In this document: piece after piece, positions 42,003 through 51,629 of the stretch
Numbering within the stretch: the stretch's first letter is position 1
How the letters are laid out: each line of letters begins with the position of its first letter
Source: Blepharisma stoltei
Lineage: Eukaryota; Ciliophora; Heterotrichea; Heterotrichida; Blepharismidae
DNA: 64,000 nt
Direction of reading: 5' to 3'
Assembly (NCBI GenBank): GCA_914767885.1
Contig: CAJZBQ010000011.1
Coordinates: forward strand, 1,426,001-1,490,000
Made by a program: the position numbers and the translations under genes
The notes under the pieces: generated by a model
Told to the model about the DNA's origin: nothing
Databases searched by the model: none
Seen by the model: the letters and a program-made list of their open reading frames with translations, nothing else

Positions 42003-42680
42003 TTATTGCCAAATTTTATGATGACTGATTTTATCTTGGTTTTTAGGGGAGAGTTTTCCCCTTGGAAAGCTCCCTCTTCTTTTCAATGCATTTAGTGTTT
42101 TTTTGTTCTCCATATATAGATCGTCGCATTCTTTCATTATATCATTTAAAATTTGTAATTCATCTGCCCTTTTAATTTCTTTATAACTCCTAGCAGTAAA
42201 TTTCGGTGTATCTGATTTAAGAATTTCTGTTCTGGAAAGGCTAAATTTTGGTGAATTTGCTTGGATAAAAATTCGTAGAGCTGTATTATCGTCCATTTTC
42301 TTAGGATTTGCTGGGGTTGTTAATGAGGATTTTGCTGAAACTTCGGCTTTGTATCTTTTAAATTTAATAACATTGGCTGCATCTTTCATATGCTCATATG
42401 ACAGAAGCTCTTTTGTATTTTTTTCTCCTCAAAAATCAGATATAGTCAAGCTTTTTTTCCTTTCCATCCTTTTGCTGAATCCAATTATTTCTGGTTTGTA
42501 ACCAACTTCTTGTGGTAGTCCTACACTTTCTAGAAGTGAAATTTCTTTTTTATATATTTTCTCTAGCCCTGAGTATGCTGTAGACTGTCTTTTTAGAGGC
42601 TTTTTAAGCGCATTTCCTAAATTTTCTTCATTATAGCATTTTGGGCTTGAAATTCCTGAATATGTTTTATAGTCTGTGCT
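42003..42680 (-). CDS. Unknown basic protein, 5' end unresolved
   Basis: Open on the minus strand from about 42680 (LYRSTDYKTYSGISSPKCYN) through MKDAANVIKFKRYKAEV to TAA 42003; TGA near 42427 is Trp (SDFWGEKNT). Ser/Lys-rich with a helical middle (KRADELQILNDIMKECDDLY). Upstream in frame lies a TAA and then MSLFIPSCYRDPARPLIKSD, which belongs to one arm of a large inverted repeat. The real start is therefore either internal or beyond that element. Confidence 0.5.
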
Positions 42681-43905
42681 CCTATATAAATTTCTTTATT
42701 GAAATAATGCAATGGACGGTTGAAAGACCAAGTCAGATTTTATCAAAGGACGAGCTGGATCTCTATAGCAGGAAGGGATAAAAAGTGACATGCCAAAAAT
42801 TGTTGACAAGTGCGAACAAAATTGGCAAGCAAACGCACCAATTTTTAAAATGGATTTATTATAAAAAATTAATTTTAAATTAAAGACACCTTTTAGACTA
42901 CGCTGAAAAGTATCTTACTTATTTTTTCCTATTTTCTATCGAATTAAATATTATTAAATTTTAAGAATTAGATATCGATAAGTTATTTTTCCAGAGTCGC
43001 CACGACCTTTAAAGGCTATAGAGATAACTATAGAGAGATGCTTATGTTCCAATTATATTTGAAAACTATCTATTAAAATTTGATTTTTGAAGTACAATAC
43101 AAAAATCATATAAAGATGGTATTGCATCATAAGGAATTTTATGTCAATGAAAATTAAGAATCGCTGCGACCTATAAAGGCAGTAAAGAGAACTAATGGAG
43201 TAATGCTTCTGTTGCAATCTTTATCGAAAATTGCCTATTAATTTTTTTTTTTTAAATTCAATACAAAATCCATATTAAAGATGGTTACCTGATATAGGAA
43301 ATTTTATGTCACTTAAAATTAAGAGTCGCTATGGCCTGCAAAGACAGTAAAGAGAACTAATAGATTAATTCTTATTTTGCAATTTTTATCGAAAATCGTC
43401 TATTTAAAATTTGGCTTTTTCAAATTCAATTAAAAAGCTATAAAACACGACAAAAACTTTTTTAAGATCACTATGACTCTTTAAACCTTTAGAGAACACT
43501 ATGAGAGTAATAATTATGTTTCTATTGAAATTGAAATCGTCTATAAAAAGTTTGATTTTTTAAAATTTCATAGGAAAGTAATATTAAAGTTAGAGTTATA
43601 TTTTGTATTAAGGAAGAGATTATAATTTTATTTTAGTGTCTTAAAAAAGAAGGAAAAAATATGTAAGATACTTATCAGCATAGTCTAGGAGGTATCTTTA
43701 ATTTAAAATTAATTTTTTATAATAAAGTCATTTTTAAAAATTGTCGCGCTTGCTTGCTAATTCAGTTGACACTTGTCATTCAGTTTTTGCCATGCCTTCC
43801 TGTTATAGAGATCTAGCTCGTCCCTTTGATAGAGTCTGGCTTCATCATTCAACTGTCCATTGCATTTTTCTCGATAAAGAAATCTATATAGGGGTATAGG
43901 CTATA
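42668..43905. mobile_element. 1.2-kb inverted-repeat element with tandem repeats in the loop
   Basis: Left arm about 42668-42930 and right arm about 43640-43905 are inverted, diverged copies; shared blocks include CTATATA-ATTTCTTTAT, AATGCAATGGAC and GACGAGCT-GATCTCTATA. The loop (42990-43600) holds about four diverged copies of a roughly 165-bp unit beginning GAGTCGC-A-GGCC. No transposase ORF is present. The left arm overlaps the upstream side of the minus-strand gene at 42003. Confidence 0.7.
42990..43600 (+). repeat. Tandem repeat, about 165-bp unit, four diverged copies
   Basis: Units begin near 42993, 43158, 43322 and 43466; each has a GTCGC-like start, an AAAG-C-GTAAAGAGAA block and a TCGAAAATCGTCTATTAAAA-like end. 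They fill the loop of the inverted-repeat element. Confidence 0.7.
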
Positions 43906-44002
43906 TACTATTGTTTTAAAATTTGGTTACCTAATTTTAAGATAAAATTCTTAATTTTATGTAAAATGAAGGCTTTATGCTCTAATTATTCAAAAAATTG
44001 AT

Positions 44003-44185
44003 TTAATAAGGTTTAAAAATATTTGAGTCATCATAGTTTTCTTTTAAGTCTTTTAAACCTACTTTATTCCGGCATTTTAGCAAATTGAAATTCATCTCAG
44101 AATTTATGTTCTTTCTATGCAAATTTTTCTTCAAAGCAAGCTGATATGCCTTTTTTTGTAATTTCTGTTGTTGTGAATTTTCCAT
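44003..44185 (-). CDS. Small basic protein, 60 aa
   Basis: ATG 44185 (MENSQQQKLQKKAYQLALKK) to TAA 44003. Short, charged, helical first half. No family recognised. Isolated between the inverted-repeat element and exportin-7, so it may also be chance. Confidence 0.45.
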   Translation of the reverse strand: MENSQQQKLQKKAYQLALKKNLHRKNINSEMNFNLLKCRNKVGLKDLKENYDDSNIFKPY

Positions 44186-44436
44186 TTTAAAACAGTCGTT
44201 AAAAATAATTTTAAAACTTATTAATTTTTCAATGAATTTTTTATACCGTAAGCTACTAATTGCTATATAAAATGTCAATTAAAAGTAAAAAAATTTATTT
44301 ACCTCTATAAGATATAATTATTCTTCTTTATAGAATCTATAGAAAATAGCCATTTAGCTAAATATTATTTTATTTAGAATATGGTTTTAAAAAGCATAAA
44401 GTAAATCTTATACCTGGTGAATATAAAATTACCAAG

Positions 44437-47400
44437 TTATGCAGCTTGTGATAGAAGTTTGACAAATACCTCTAATCTCTTTTCAAAGCTTCCTGCACAG
44501 TGCATATTTTTTTCTATTTGAATTGGATCATCTTGGCCGACAAGCTGGAACCAGTTAAAATTCAAGTTATTCCACAAAGCTTCCAAACCTTGAACTATAA
44601 GTGGCTGGCGTTCTGTACCCTGCGCAAATGTTAATTCTGGACAAATTTCTCTATAATAAACTTGGTTTAAGTTTATTAGCCCTAAAAGGATTCTATTAAT
44701 AATACCTATACTTTATTATATGAATTTTCCAGAAAATTTAATTATTTATTTTATCAGATTAATTAATCTAAAAATCATAAATTTTTAGCCTCACCTCTTA
44801 GAACCATCAGGAAAATGGTTTTGAGGAGTTTTTTAAGCGGCTCTGACTGAATCATTCTGAAGTTTAGCTTTATATCATAAGCAGGTGGTTCCTTTGGAAG
44901 ACATAAATCTCTTACTATATTTTTCAGTGTCACAAGGGAAACTAATGCAATACTTTGATCAAGTGACTGTATTCCTTCATTTATGATATATAACAACTGT
45001 GCAGATTTATCATGTGGCAAAGAATAAAAAGCAAGCGCCCTAAGCTCAGCTGTACAGGTTATTAGCTGCAGCAGCTCAAACACAATTTTAAAGATTTTTA
45101 CATAAGAAATCATATCTTCTATTGGAATGGTAACTATTGATAACAGAGCTAATTCTAACGTCTGTTTTATTGATAAATCTTTGGGTAAAGCTTTTAAGGA
45201 GATGCAGCCACTTGTGATGAGTCTAGTGAAAATTACTAAGGCCTGAGATATTGGTTTGTATTTATCTGTGTATAAATCAGCTGGATTGGCAGAGTTAAGG
45301 ATTAACGTAAAAAAAGAGATAATGTTTTTTTCGCAGTATTTGAATAAGGAAAATCCTTTATGAGAGTCTATCCTGTTCTTAATTGATTTACTGAAATTAT
45401 TTTCTAATGTAAATAATAATTGATTATATAATAGGAAATTTATCTTCAAAACATTCATTCTACTACAAAATATATAAAAGTTACCTTTAAATGCAAAACT
45501 CAGCCTTTCTGTTCTATTAAAAGAAAGTTCTTTTAAAAACTTCAAAAATGGTATCGCAATTTCTCGCTTATCTCAGTTGCTACATATAAACACACTTAGT
45601 GGTTCTGAAAGCTTAGGATAAAACCAATCAAAAAACTTTGTCATATGGTCGGAATCTAAAGACCCCTCTAAGACTCCTCTAAGGTCATATAAGGCATTTT
45701 GCATCATGATGATATTATTAGTCTGTAAAGCAGTTTCTATACACAAACTAATAGGCGAAAAAAGCACTTCAAAGCTCATAGACAATTTTACATTTGACAT
45801 ATAATAAAGTCTTGATATCGCCGTAATAAAATACCTGCGAGATTTATTTATAATCAGAGGATCCATAAAAGTAAACCTATTTTGGCTATAAGTGCTGAGG
45901 ATTTCTATAGCGTTATTGTCAGAAAATCCTATATTTCCGCATACTAAAAATGTTGAGTTTTCTAAAGGGTGGGTAATAAGTCGTGTTCCGTCAATTATGT
46001 CTGAGAACATTTCTAAGCAGACTTTATAGGTATTTTGTGTGGCTTCTTGCAAGTGTGTAAAAAGCTTGCCTAAAATGTGGCTTAAGACTAAGCTTTCGTT
46101 TTCTAGCTGAAGCTTGGAGGCTAAGGCTGTAAATGTACCGCTTACGTTAGATGAAACTTCTTTATTGAAGTAAAGTTTAATAAATGACCGAAGGAAGGAC
46201 AAGCAAGCTTTTACTATGCTGTTTTATATAAGATAGTAATAAATATAAAAATAAGTGGATTATTTTTTGTTAAAAAATGAGGGAGTTTTAGGTTTATAAA
46301 AAATGAAAAATTAATATATAATAGAATAGTCCAGTAGATTTTAATGAAGGATTTACATCAATATAGCTCATCAACTGTAAAATATGATAGGCAAGATTCC
46401 CATTTATCATGTGTTCTTCATATGTAGTCTCCGACGCTTTTGGCCTTATAGTCCCATCTCTCTTTGGTGCTACAAATTTTGAGTAAATTTTTTTATTTTC
46501 TATAATAATTACGCTCAATATATAAACCATAATTTCCAACTGCACCGCTGCTTCTTGATTTGTCAGTACAATCAAAGCTAATTCTTCAAATTTCATTATG
46601 ATCCATGATGTTATGCCTTCAAAATCTGCCCTTGACAATGAACAAATCACTGATAGCTCAGCCAGAAGCATTTCTTCGTCGTCAACTCTATCGTCCTTAG
46701 TCAGCATTAAGGTAATATATAGCTGCTTATAGAGAATATTCAATTAGACATTATATAACAATAGGATATTTGGTAGGATTATTAAAAATAAGTATAAGAT
46801 TTTGTAATTTCCACAATGCATTTTTTCAAATCCTCTGGGAATGTTTTTACTTCTGGGCATAAAAAATCCCAAAAAAGCAGTTGATAATGAATAATATTAT
46901 CAGGGACATCAGTTTCTATAGAGTTTTTAGTGAAATAAAAAATTTTGCCTAGAAACTCTAACAAATTCATATGGTTTTTTACGTCAAAAAGTGCTTTACT
47001 GCTTGTTAGTTTAGCTACAAGTCTGACAAATTCATAAAGGATAGTTTCATCGTCAAGCCCAATTTTGCCTTGCAAAATTTCTCTGATTCCTTGGACTATT
47101 TGTATGATAATTGAAATTCTTATGTCTTGGGAAGTGAAAAAGTTTTTATTTATTGATAGGTATAACGCCTGGAATTTTAAGCAGTTTTGAGCAGCCTCTT
47201 TGTTAGAAAGCCTGAGCATGTATTGGTAAAGCTCAAAAATCTGCCTAGAAGTATCAATAGACTGCAAGGTGCCCCAGCCAGGATTTTGTGAGGGCGAAAT
47301 TTCGAAAAAATCTGTATTTTCTGCATCATTTTGTCCGAATTCTAATATATTGACAAGGATTTTTAAAAATAAAAGGATAATCCCAGATTTATCAGACTCT

Positions 47401-48523
47401 GAATAGCTTTCGCTAACTCCCCCCCCCCCCCTCCGTGAGCGAACAAAAAAATTTTGTTCGCTCACGGAGGGGGGTTAATTTTTTTTTTTAAAAAAAATTT
47501 ATATATAAATTTTATAAAAAATATTTTTTTCGAAATTTAAAAAAATCCTAATTTGCAAAAATTGGGAAGCAAATATTAATTTAATTTGCAAAATTTATGT
47601 TTTAAAACGCAATTTGTTTAAAATTAAACAGAATTAGCTCTAGATTTCATTATACTAATTATCACTTATATATCAAAATTTTTTTCCATTAAAATTTTTT
47701 TTCTATTAAAAAAAATTTTTGTTCACTCACGGAGGGTGGGTTTTTGGTCAAAAAATGGCGATTTTTCTAATGGTTTTGTTCGCTCACGGAGGGGGGGGGG
47801 GGGGAGTAAGAGTTAAAGCCAGAGCACTTGTGCAGCTACCAAAGAGTGCTGGGAGAGAGTCCTGCTGGAACTGCTTGGCATTTCTCTTATGCTGTGTTAA
47901 AGCATTTTCAGAGCTTGGGCTCATATCTTCGATTAGAGTGTCTATAAGCTGTAAGCCGATACATATATAGACTGGGGACTGTGTAAGAAACTCTAGGGCA
48001 TAAGTCGGAAGCTTCGTGAATTCTGTGCTATCATTCCATGATTGTCTAGCAATCCTACATAAAAGTCTTAATAATGATAATAAAACCATATTTCCTGCTT
48101 TGTATATATACCTTTTATAAGCAAAATATCTATTATTGAATAATCACAGCTTAAATTTCTATAAAAAATAGGCTTTTTTTAATTATTTTATATTTTTAGC
48201 CTCTATAAATATAGAATATCTTCCCCTTTACTTACTAAATTTGATAAGATATGCTTGTATAAGCTCAGCCGACACTCGTGACTGAATAAGCTCCACTTTC
48301 TGTATAAAAATTACTTTGTAATAAGATTGAAAAGAACTTGGGAGGCAAGATACACAGACTGGTGAGAGGTATCTTGGAGTAATACATAGCTAGAAAGCTG
48401 AAGTCCAATAGGATTGTATACAAGTTCTTGGAAATAGGCGTGCGCTGGTAGCTGCTCTTCTGTGTTTGAGCTGAAAAAGCAAGAACTTTGCCTTAGAAAT
48501 TCGCTGACTAAATTTTCGTCCAT
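44437..48523 (-). CDS. XPO7: Exportin-7 (XPO7/RanBP16-like)
   Basis: ATG 48523 (MDENLVSEFLRQSSCFFSS) to TAA 44437, about 1100 aa after six removals (an intron-like segment, IESs of 126, 65, 115 and about 71 bp, and a MITE of 393 bp); human XPO7 is 1087 aa. Matching blocks along the length: SSYVLLQDTSHQSVYLASQ (importin-beta-like N-terminus), DDETILYEFVRLVAKL, HYQLLFWDFLCPEV, AAVQLEIMVYILSVI, LAYHILQLM, LSHILGKLFTHLQ, ALYDLRGVLEG, FFDWFYPKLSEPL, RILLGLINLNQVYYREI. It exports cargo from the nucleus with Ran-GTP. The first junction (48299/48315) is in frame only if 14, not 15, bases are removed. Confidence 0.88.
44709..44779 (-). other. IES in exportin-7, 71 (or 62) bp
   Basis: TA at 44707-44708 and 44778-44779 (or 44769-44770). 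Excision gives KNLGIINRILLGLINLNQ. Confidence 0.75.
46214..46328 (-). other. IES in exportin-7, 115 bp
   Basis: TA at 46212-46213 and 46327-46328. Excision joins LKSTGL to KACLSFLRSFIKLYF. Confidence 0.8.
46730..46794 (-). other. IES in exportin-7, 65 bp
   Basis: TA at 46728-46729 and 46793-46794. Excision joins VEITKSY to KQLYITLML; a 56-bp alternative is also in frame. Confidence 0.75.
47417..47806 (-). mobile_element. BogoMITE-like MITE, copy 9 (390 bp), in exportin-7
   Basis: TAA at 47414-47416 and 47807-47809. Excision keeping one copy gives SALALTLSESYSESDKSG in frame. Without it the two halves would read poly-Pro and poly-Gly from the C/G runs. Confidence 0.93.
48105..48230 (-). other. 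IES in exportin-7, 126 bp
   Basis: TA at 48103-48104 and 48229-48230. Excision gives AYLIKFSKYKAGNMVLLSL. Confidence 0.8.
48300..48314 (-). other. Intron-like 15-nt segment in exportin-7
   Basis: Minus strand GTAATTTTTATACAG has intron size and ends, but its removal puts the downstream HEAT helix (VELIQSRVSAELIQAYL) one base out of frame. Either 14 nt are removed or the assembly has an extra base in a nearby A or T run. Confidence 0.5.
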
Positions 48524-48695
48524 TTATTAAAGCATTTTATATTGATTTGACGCTTTGCTAGAATTTATACAAATAAATATAAAAATTAATTAAATAAGCG
48601 GAAGGTCTCTATTAAAAATTATATAGATTTGGGGGTTTTGATTGAAATTTCTGTTAATAATTAATTGAATTTTCATGATAATATGTTATTTATCC

Positions 48696-48881
48696 TTAAG
48701 GCTCGTTTCCCACCTGGTTTTCTAATTCTGAAATTCTTCTCTGCAAAGCGATCAGCTGCTGCTCTAATGCAGTTTTTTCACCTTTAAGCTGAGTGATTTG
48801 CTGCTGAAGCCGGCTATTTTCAGCTTTTTGATGAGAAAAATGTCTTTTCATCTCCTCTTCAACTCTTGAAATTTCGTTCAT
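48696..48881 (-). CDS. Small coiled-coil protein, 61 aa
   Basis: ATG 48881 (MNEISRVEEEMKRHF) to TAA 48696. Continuous heptad pattern (LQQQITQLKGEKTALEQQLI then LQRRISELENQV). Size and pattern suit a subunit of a helical bundle or an axonemal/cytoskeletal adaptor; I do not recognise the family. Confidence 0.7.
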   Translation of the reverse strand: MNEISRVEEEMKRHFSHQKAENSRLQQQITQLKGEKTALEQQLIALQRRISELENQVGNEP

Positions 48882-48884
48882 CAA

Positions 48885-49953
48885 GCTTTTTCTAACATCA
48901 TTTATATTGCATTAATTTAAGCTCTCTAATAACTTTATAAAAATATAAGAGCCTTATTTATAGATATTTTTTTATGCATAGCCATTATTTTATATTAAAA
49001 TAGCATACTTTCATATTCAGCACATTTTCCAATGTGTCTTTTTCTGATCTTATGCGATTTTTAATGATTTTGTAGATTTTTTTAAATAAAAATATGCAAA
49101 TGGTATAGTCTGTTGGAAAATTTTCTTATCCCTCGTATTTTTGCCAATAAGATGTTTACATTAAATCAAGACATAATTTCTTTTTTGTTGTTCAAAATAT
49201 TAAAACTATTGTAACTTATAATTTATTTTAAAATATTTTGACTATAAATAATGATTGAAAAGCTATATATTCTTTTCAATGTCTAAAATAAAGATCTTTG
49301 ATTGGGTAATTATTTCTTGGAAGCTTGTGTTTTATTAGGCTAAAATAATTCTTATATGATTATTAATTTAGCTACTCAAATTTATAAATGGAGATTTCTG
49401 ATAAAATTTCCTATTTTAATTTTTTAAAATTATTATAAATATATCTTATTAAATTTGTGCTCGAATCCAAAATGCAGAAAATGAAGATCTACTATAATAA
49501 AACTAAAAATATAAAATTTTTTAATAAATCGTATTATTGAGTTCTTCGAGTTTTAATTTTTTTACAGTCACATACGAAATTAAAGATGGCCAAAATTTTT
49601 TAAAAATGGCTGACATTATTAAGATGTGCTCAAATCCAAAATACGGGAAAATTAAGATCTACTAATAGCACGCTTAAATATGAATTTTAAATAAATCGTA
49701 CTATTGTGTTAAAAGTTCTTTGAGTTTTAATTTTTAAAAGACAGAACACAAATTAAAAATGGCCAAAATTTTGCATGCTAAAAATATTGCCATTTTCCGA
49801 GAATTTCCATTAATTAAAAAATAAAGTACACTTAAATTGTTAAAGAGCACTTTTATAAATTTAGCACTCTGAGGAGTTATGGTAATTTAATTATTTAATT
49901 TATTAGTTTTGTACTAAATTATTATTATATCTAAATTTTATTAATTAAATGTA
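48885..49953. repeat. AT-rich spacer with a roughly 170-bp direct repeat
   Basis: Two diverged tandem copies begin near 49455 and 49624; both have GTGCTC-AATCCAAAAT, AAGATCTACTA, AATAAATCGTA-TATTG, TTTGAGTTTTAATTTTT and AAAGATGGCCAAAATTTT-like blocks. The rest of the spacer shows nothing I can name. Confidence 0.55.
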
Positions 49954-50276
49954 TTAATATTGACGGATAAATGAGAATCCACCAGATAGTTTCTTATGTC
50001 TGGCCAAATCAAGCCCGCTAAGAAATTCTTCCAATGCATTATAATATCTATAAGCTAGGATAGGATTTGGACTTCTTTTTTGTGGAAATTCATTTCTTCA
50101 GTTATTTGTCTGATCATTTCTTCAAGACTTAAAAGTTTCCCCTTCAAGGAAGCTGAGCCTGCAGCAGTTTGAGTGCCGGAAAGAGAGACCATTGACCCTT
50201 GAGTTTGAGCCATCCTGCTTTGAGGGGAAGCTGTTTCTTCGAGACCTGGACGGAATGATCCTGTAGTGCTTCTCAT
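49954..50276 (-). CDS. Small helical protein with an apparent frameshift
   Basis: ATG 50276 (MRSTTGSFRPGLEETASPQS) runs through a Ser/Thr/Gln linker and the helix GKLLSLEEMIRQITEEMN to a TAG near 50055. Beyond it another frame continues convincingly as YRYYNALEEFLSGLDLARHK then KLSGGFSFIRQY and TAA 49954. The two frames join if one copy of a tandem TCCTA TCCTA is removed, or by a -1 shift at that point; then 105 aa. A Ser-rich linker plus two helices suggests an adaptor; family unknown. It may be a real gene with an assembly error, a programmed shift or a young pseudogene. Confidence 0.55.
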
Positions 50277-50515
50277 ATTTTTTATATAATAAATCAAATG
50301 GAGTATAAAGGAGAAATTACATTTCAAATAAATAGATCTTTTATATTTATTATACAGCTTCTAAATTGAGATTTTTGAATTGTAGCTAATTATTATTTTT
50401 AAGTAATTTTTACGTTAAATTATTAGCAGTTGTGCCAATAAGAAATAACCCGATATTTAGATTAATTTTAAAGCAAGGAAAAAAGATATATTTGCATTAA
50501 CACGCCATTAAGTAA

Positions 50516-51512
50516 ATGAAAAGTGTTTTGTATTATAAAGACAGATTTTATGATCACATCCACACAGTCCACAAACCAACTTACTACGATATTTTACCTG
50601 GAAAAAGACCATATTCAGTTCTTAGAAAAAGAGTTATTTCACTTATAAGGGAACCAAAAGAACTTGATCCTGTTAATATTTTAAGGTCACAAAATGAAGA
50701 AATCTTTATCAGTCCCCACAAGCCTGCACTATTTAAATGTGAGTTAAGACCGAAAATCAAGCGAAGAAACGTGCTTTCTTTAGATGGAAAATCTTACTCT
50801 CCCCTCTGTGAGGAAAAAAAACCATTCGAAAAATCCTATTTTTGTAAAGCCTATCCCTCTGTGAGATAACAAAAATATTTTATTATAAAAATGTTTTATG
50901 AAAAAAATCGAAATATAAATGATAATTTTATAATGAATCTCTGGCTAATTCTGTTTAATTTTTAAACAGCTTGCATTTTAAAACATAAATTTCGCAAACT
51001 ATTAATTTTTCCTTCTTAATTTTTACGAATTTGGATTTTTTTAAATTTTGAAAAAAATATTTTACTTTAAAATTTATTTATATATAAATTTAAAAAAAAA
51101 AAATTAACCCCCTCCATGAAATTTTTTTTTCGTTCACAGAGGGGAATTATGAAAAATTAATACAAGATAGAAATAAAATCCAGGATGGAGCCATAACTGA
51201 TAGATCTATAAGAAGAAGCATTTCGCCATTACCACTCAGAACTGATATAAACAAATTATGCAATATTAAGCCCATCCTCCCTAAGCGTTCACAAAGTGTA
51301 GGGAGAAAGTCTATGAAAATGATTATCCATGTTTAGGATAAATAACATCTTTTTATCCAAATAATTTATTACTGACTCCTGGTTAACCAAAAAATACTAT
51401 TTTCCATAAATAGTATATAAAAATCCCTGTAGAAAAAATTAGAGAAGAAGTGCCAATTACGTCATGGGAGCAAAGTCCTCATGATATGAAATTTATATCA
51501 TTAATAATATAG
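50516..51512 (+). CDS. Unknown basic protein, split by MITE and a short IES
   Basis: ATG 50516 (MKSVLYYKDRFYDHIHTVHK) to TAG 51512, 187 aa after removing MITE copy 10 and an 80-bp TA-bounded segment. The N-terminus is Tyr/His-rich and basic, followed by LRKRVISLIREPKELDP and a Ser/Arg-rich part; the C-terminal piece after the second excision reads EEVPITSWEQSPHDMKF. No known domain. Both joins keep the frame and the total is divisible by three. Confidence 0.65.
50797..51146 (+). mobile_element. MITE copy 10 (350 bp), degraded
   Basis: TTA at 50794-50796 and 51147-51149; CTCTCCCCTCTGTGAG at the left and GTTCACAGAGGGGAA at the right. Excision gives DGKSYEKLIQDRNKIQ in frame. Confidence 0.85.
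51336..51415 (+). other. IES, 80 bp
   Basis: TA at 51334-51335 and 51414-51415. Excision joins MKMIIHV to YIKIPVEKIREEVP; without it the gene ends at TAG 51336. Confidence 0.6.
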
Positions 51513-51629
51513 AATATCCCAAGATATTTTTCTAAAAAAATAAATCTTTTAACCTCTCATATAGGTATATACGATTACTACAATCTCCCAACCGTCAAAT
51601 AACAATTTTCGATACTGCTTATTTATAAG

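Noticed and set aside
42990-43600. CRISPR-like array
   Set aside because: The 165-bp units are contiguous and diverged, with no short repeats and unique spacers; the organism is a eukaryote.
47407-47480. Poly-Pro and poly-Gly ends of ORFs next to the MITE
   Set aside because: They are translations of the C and G runs at the MITE termini; excision removes them.
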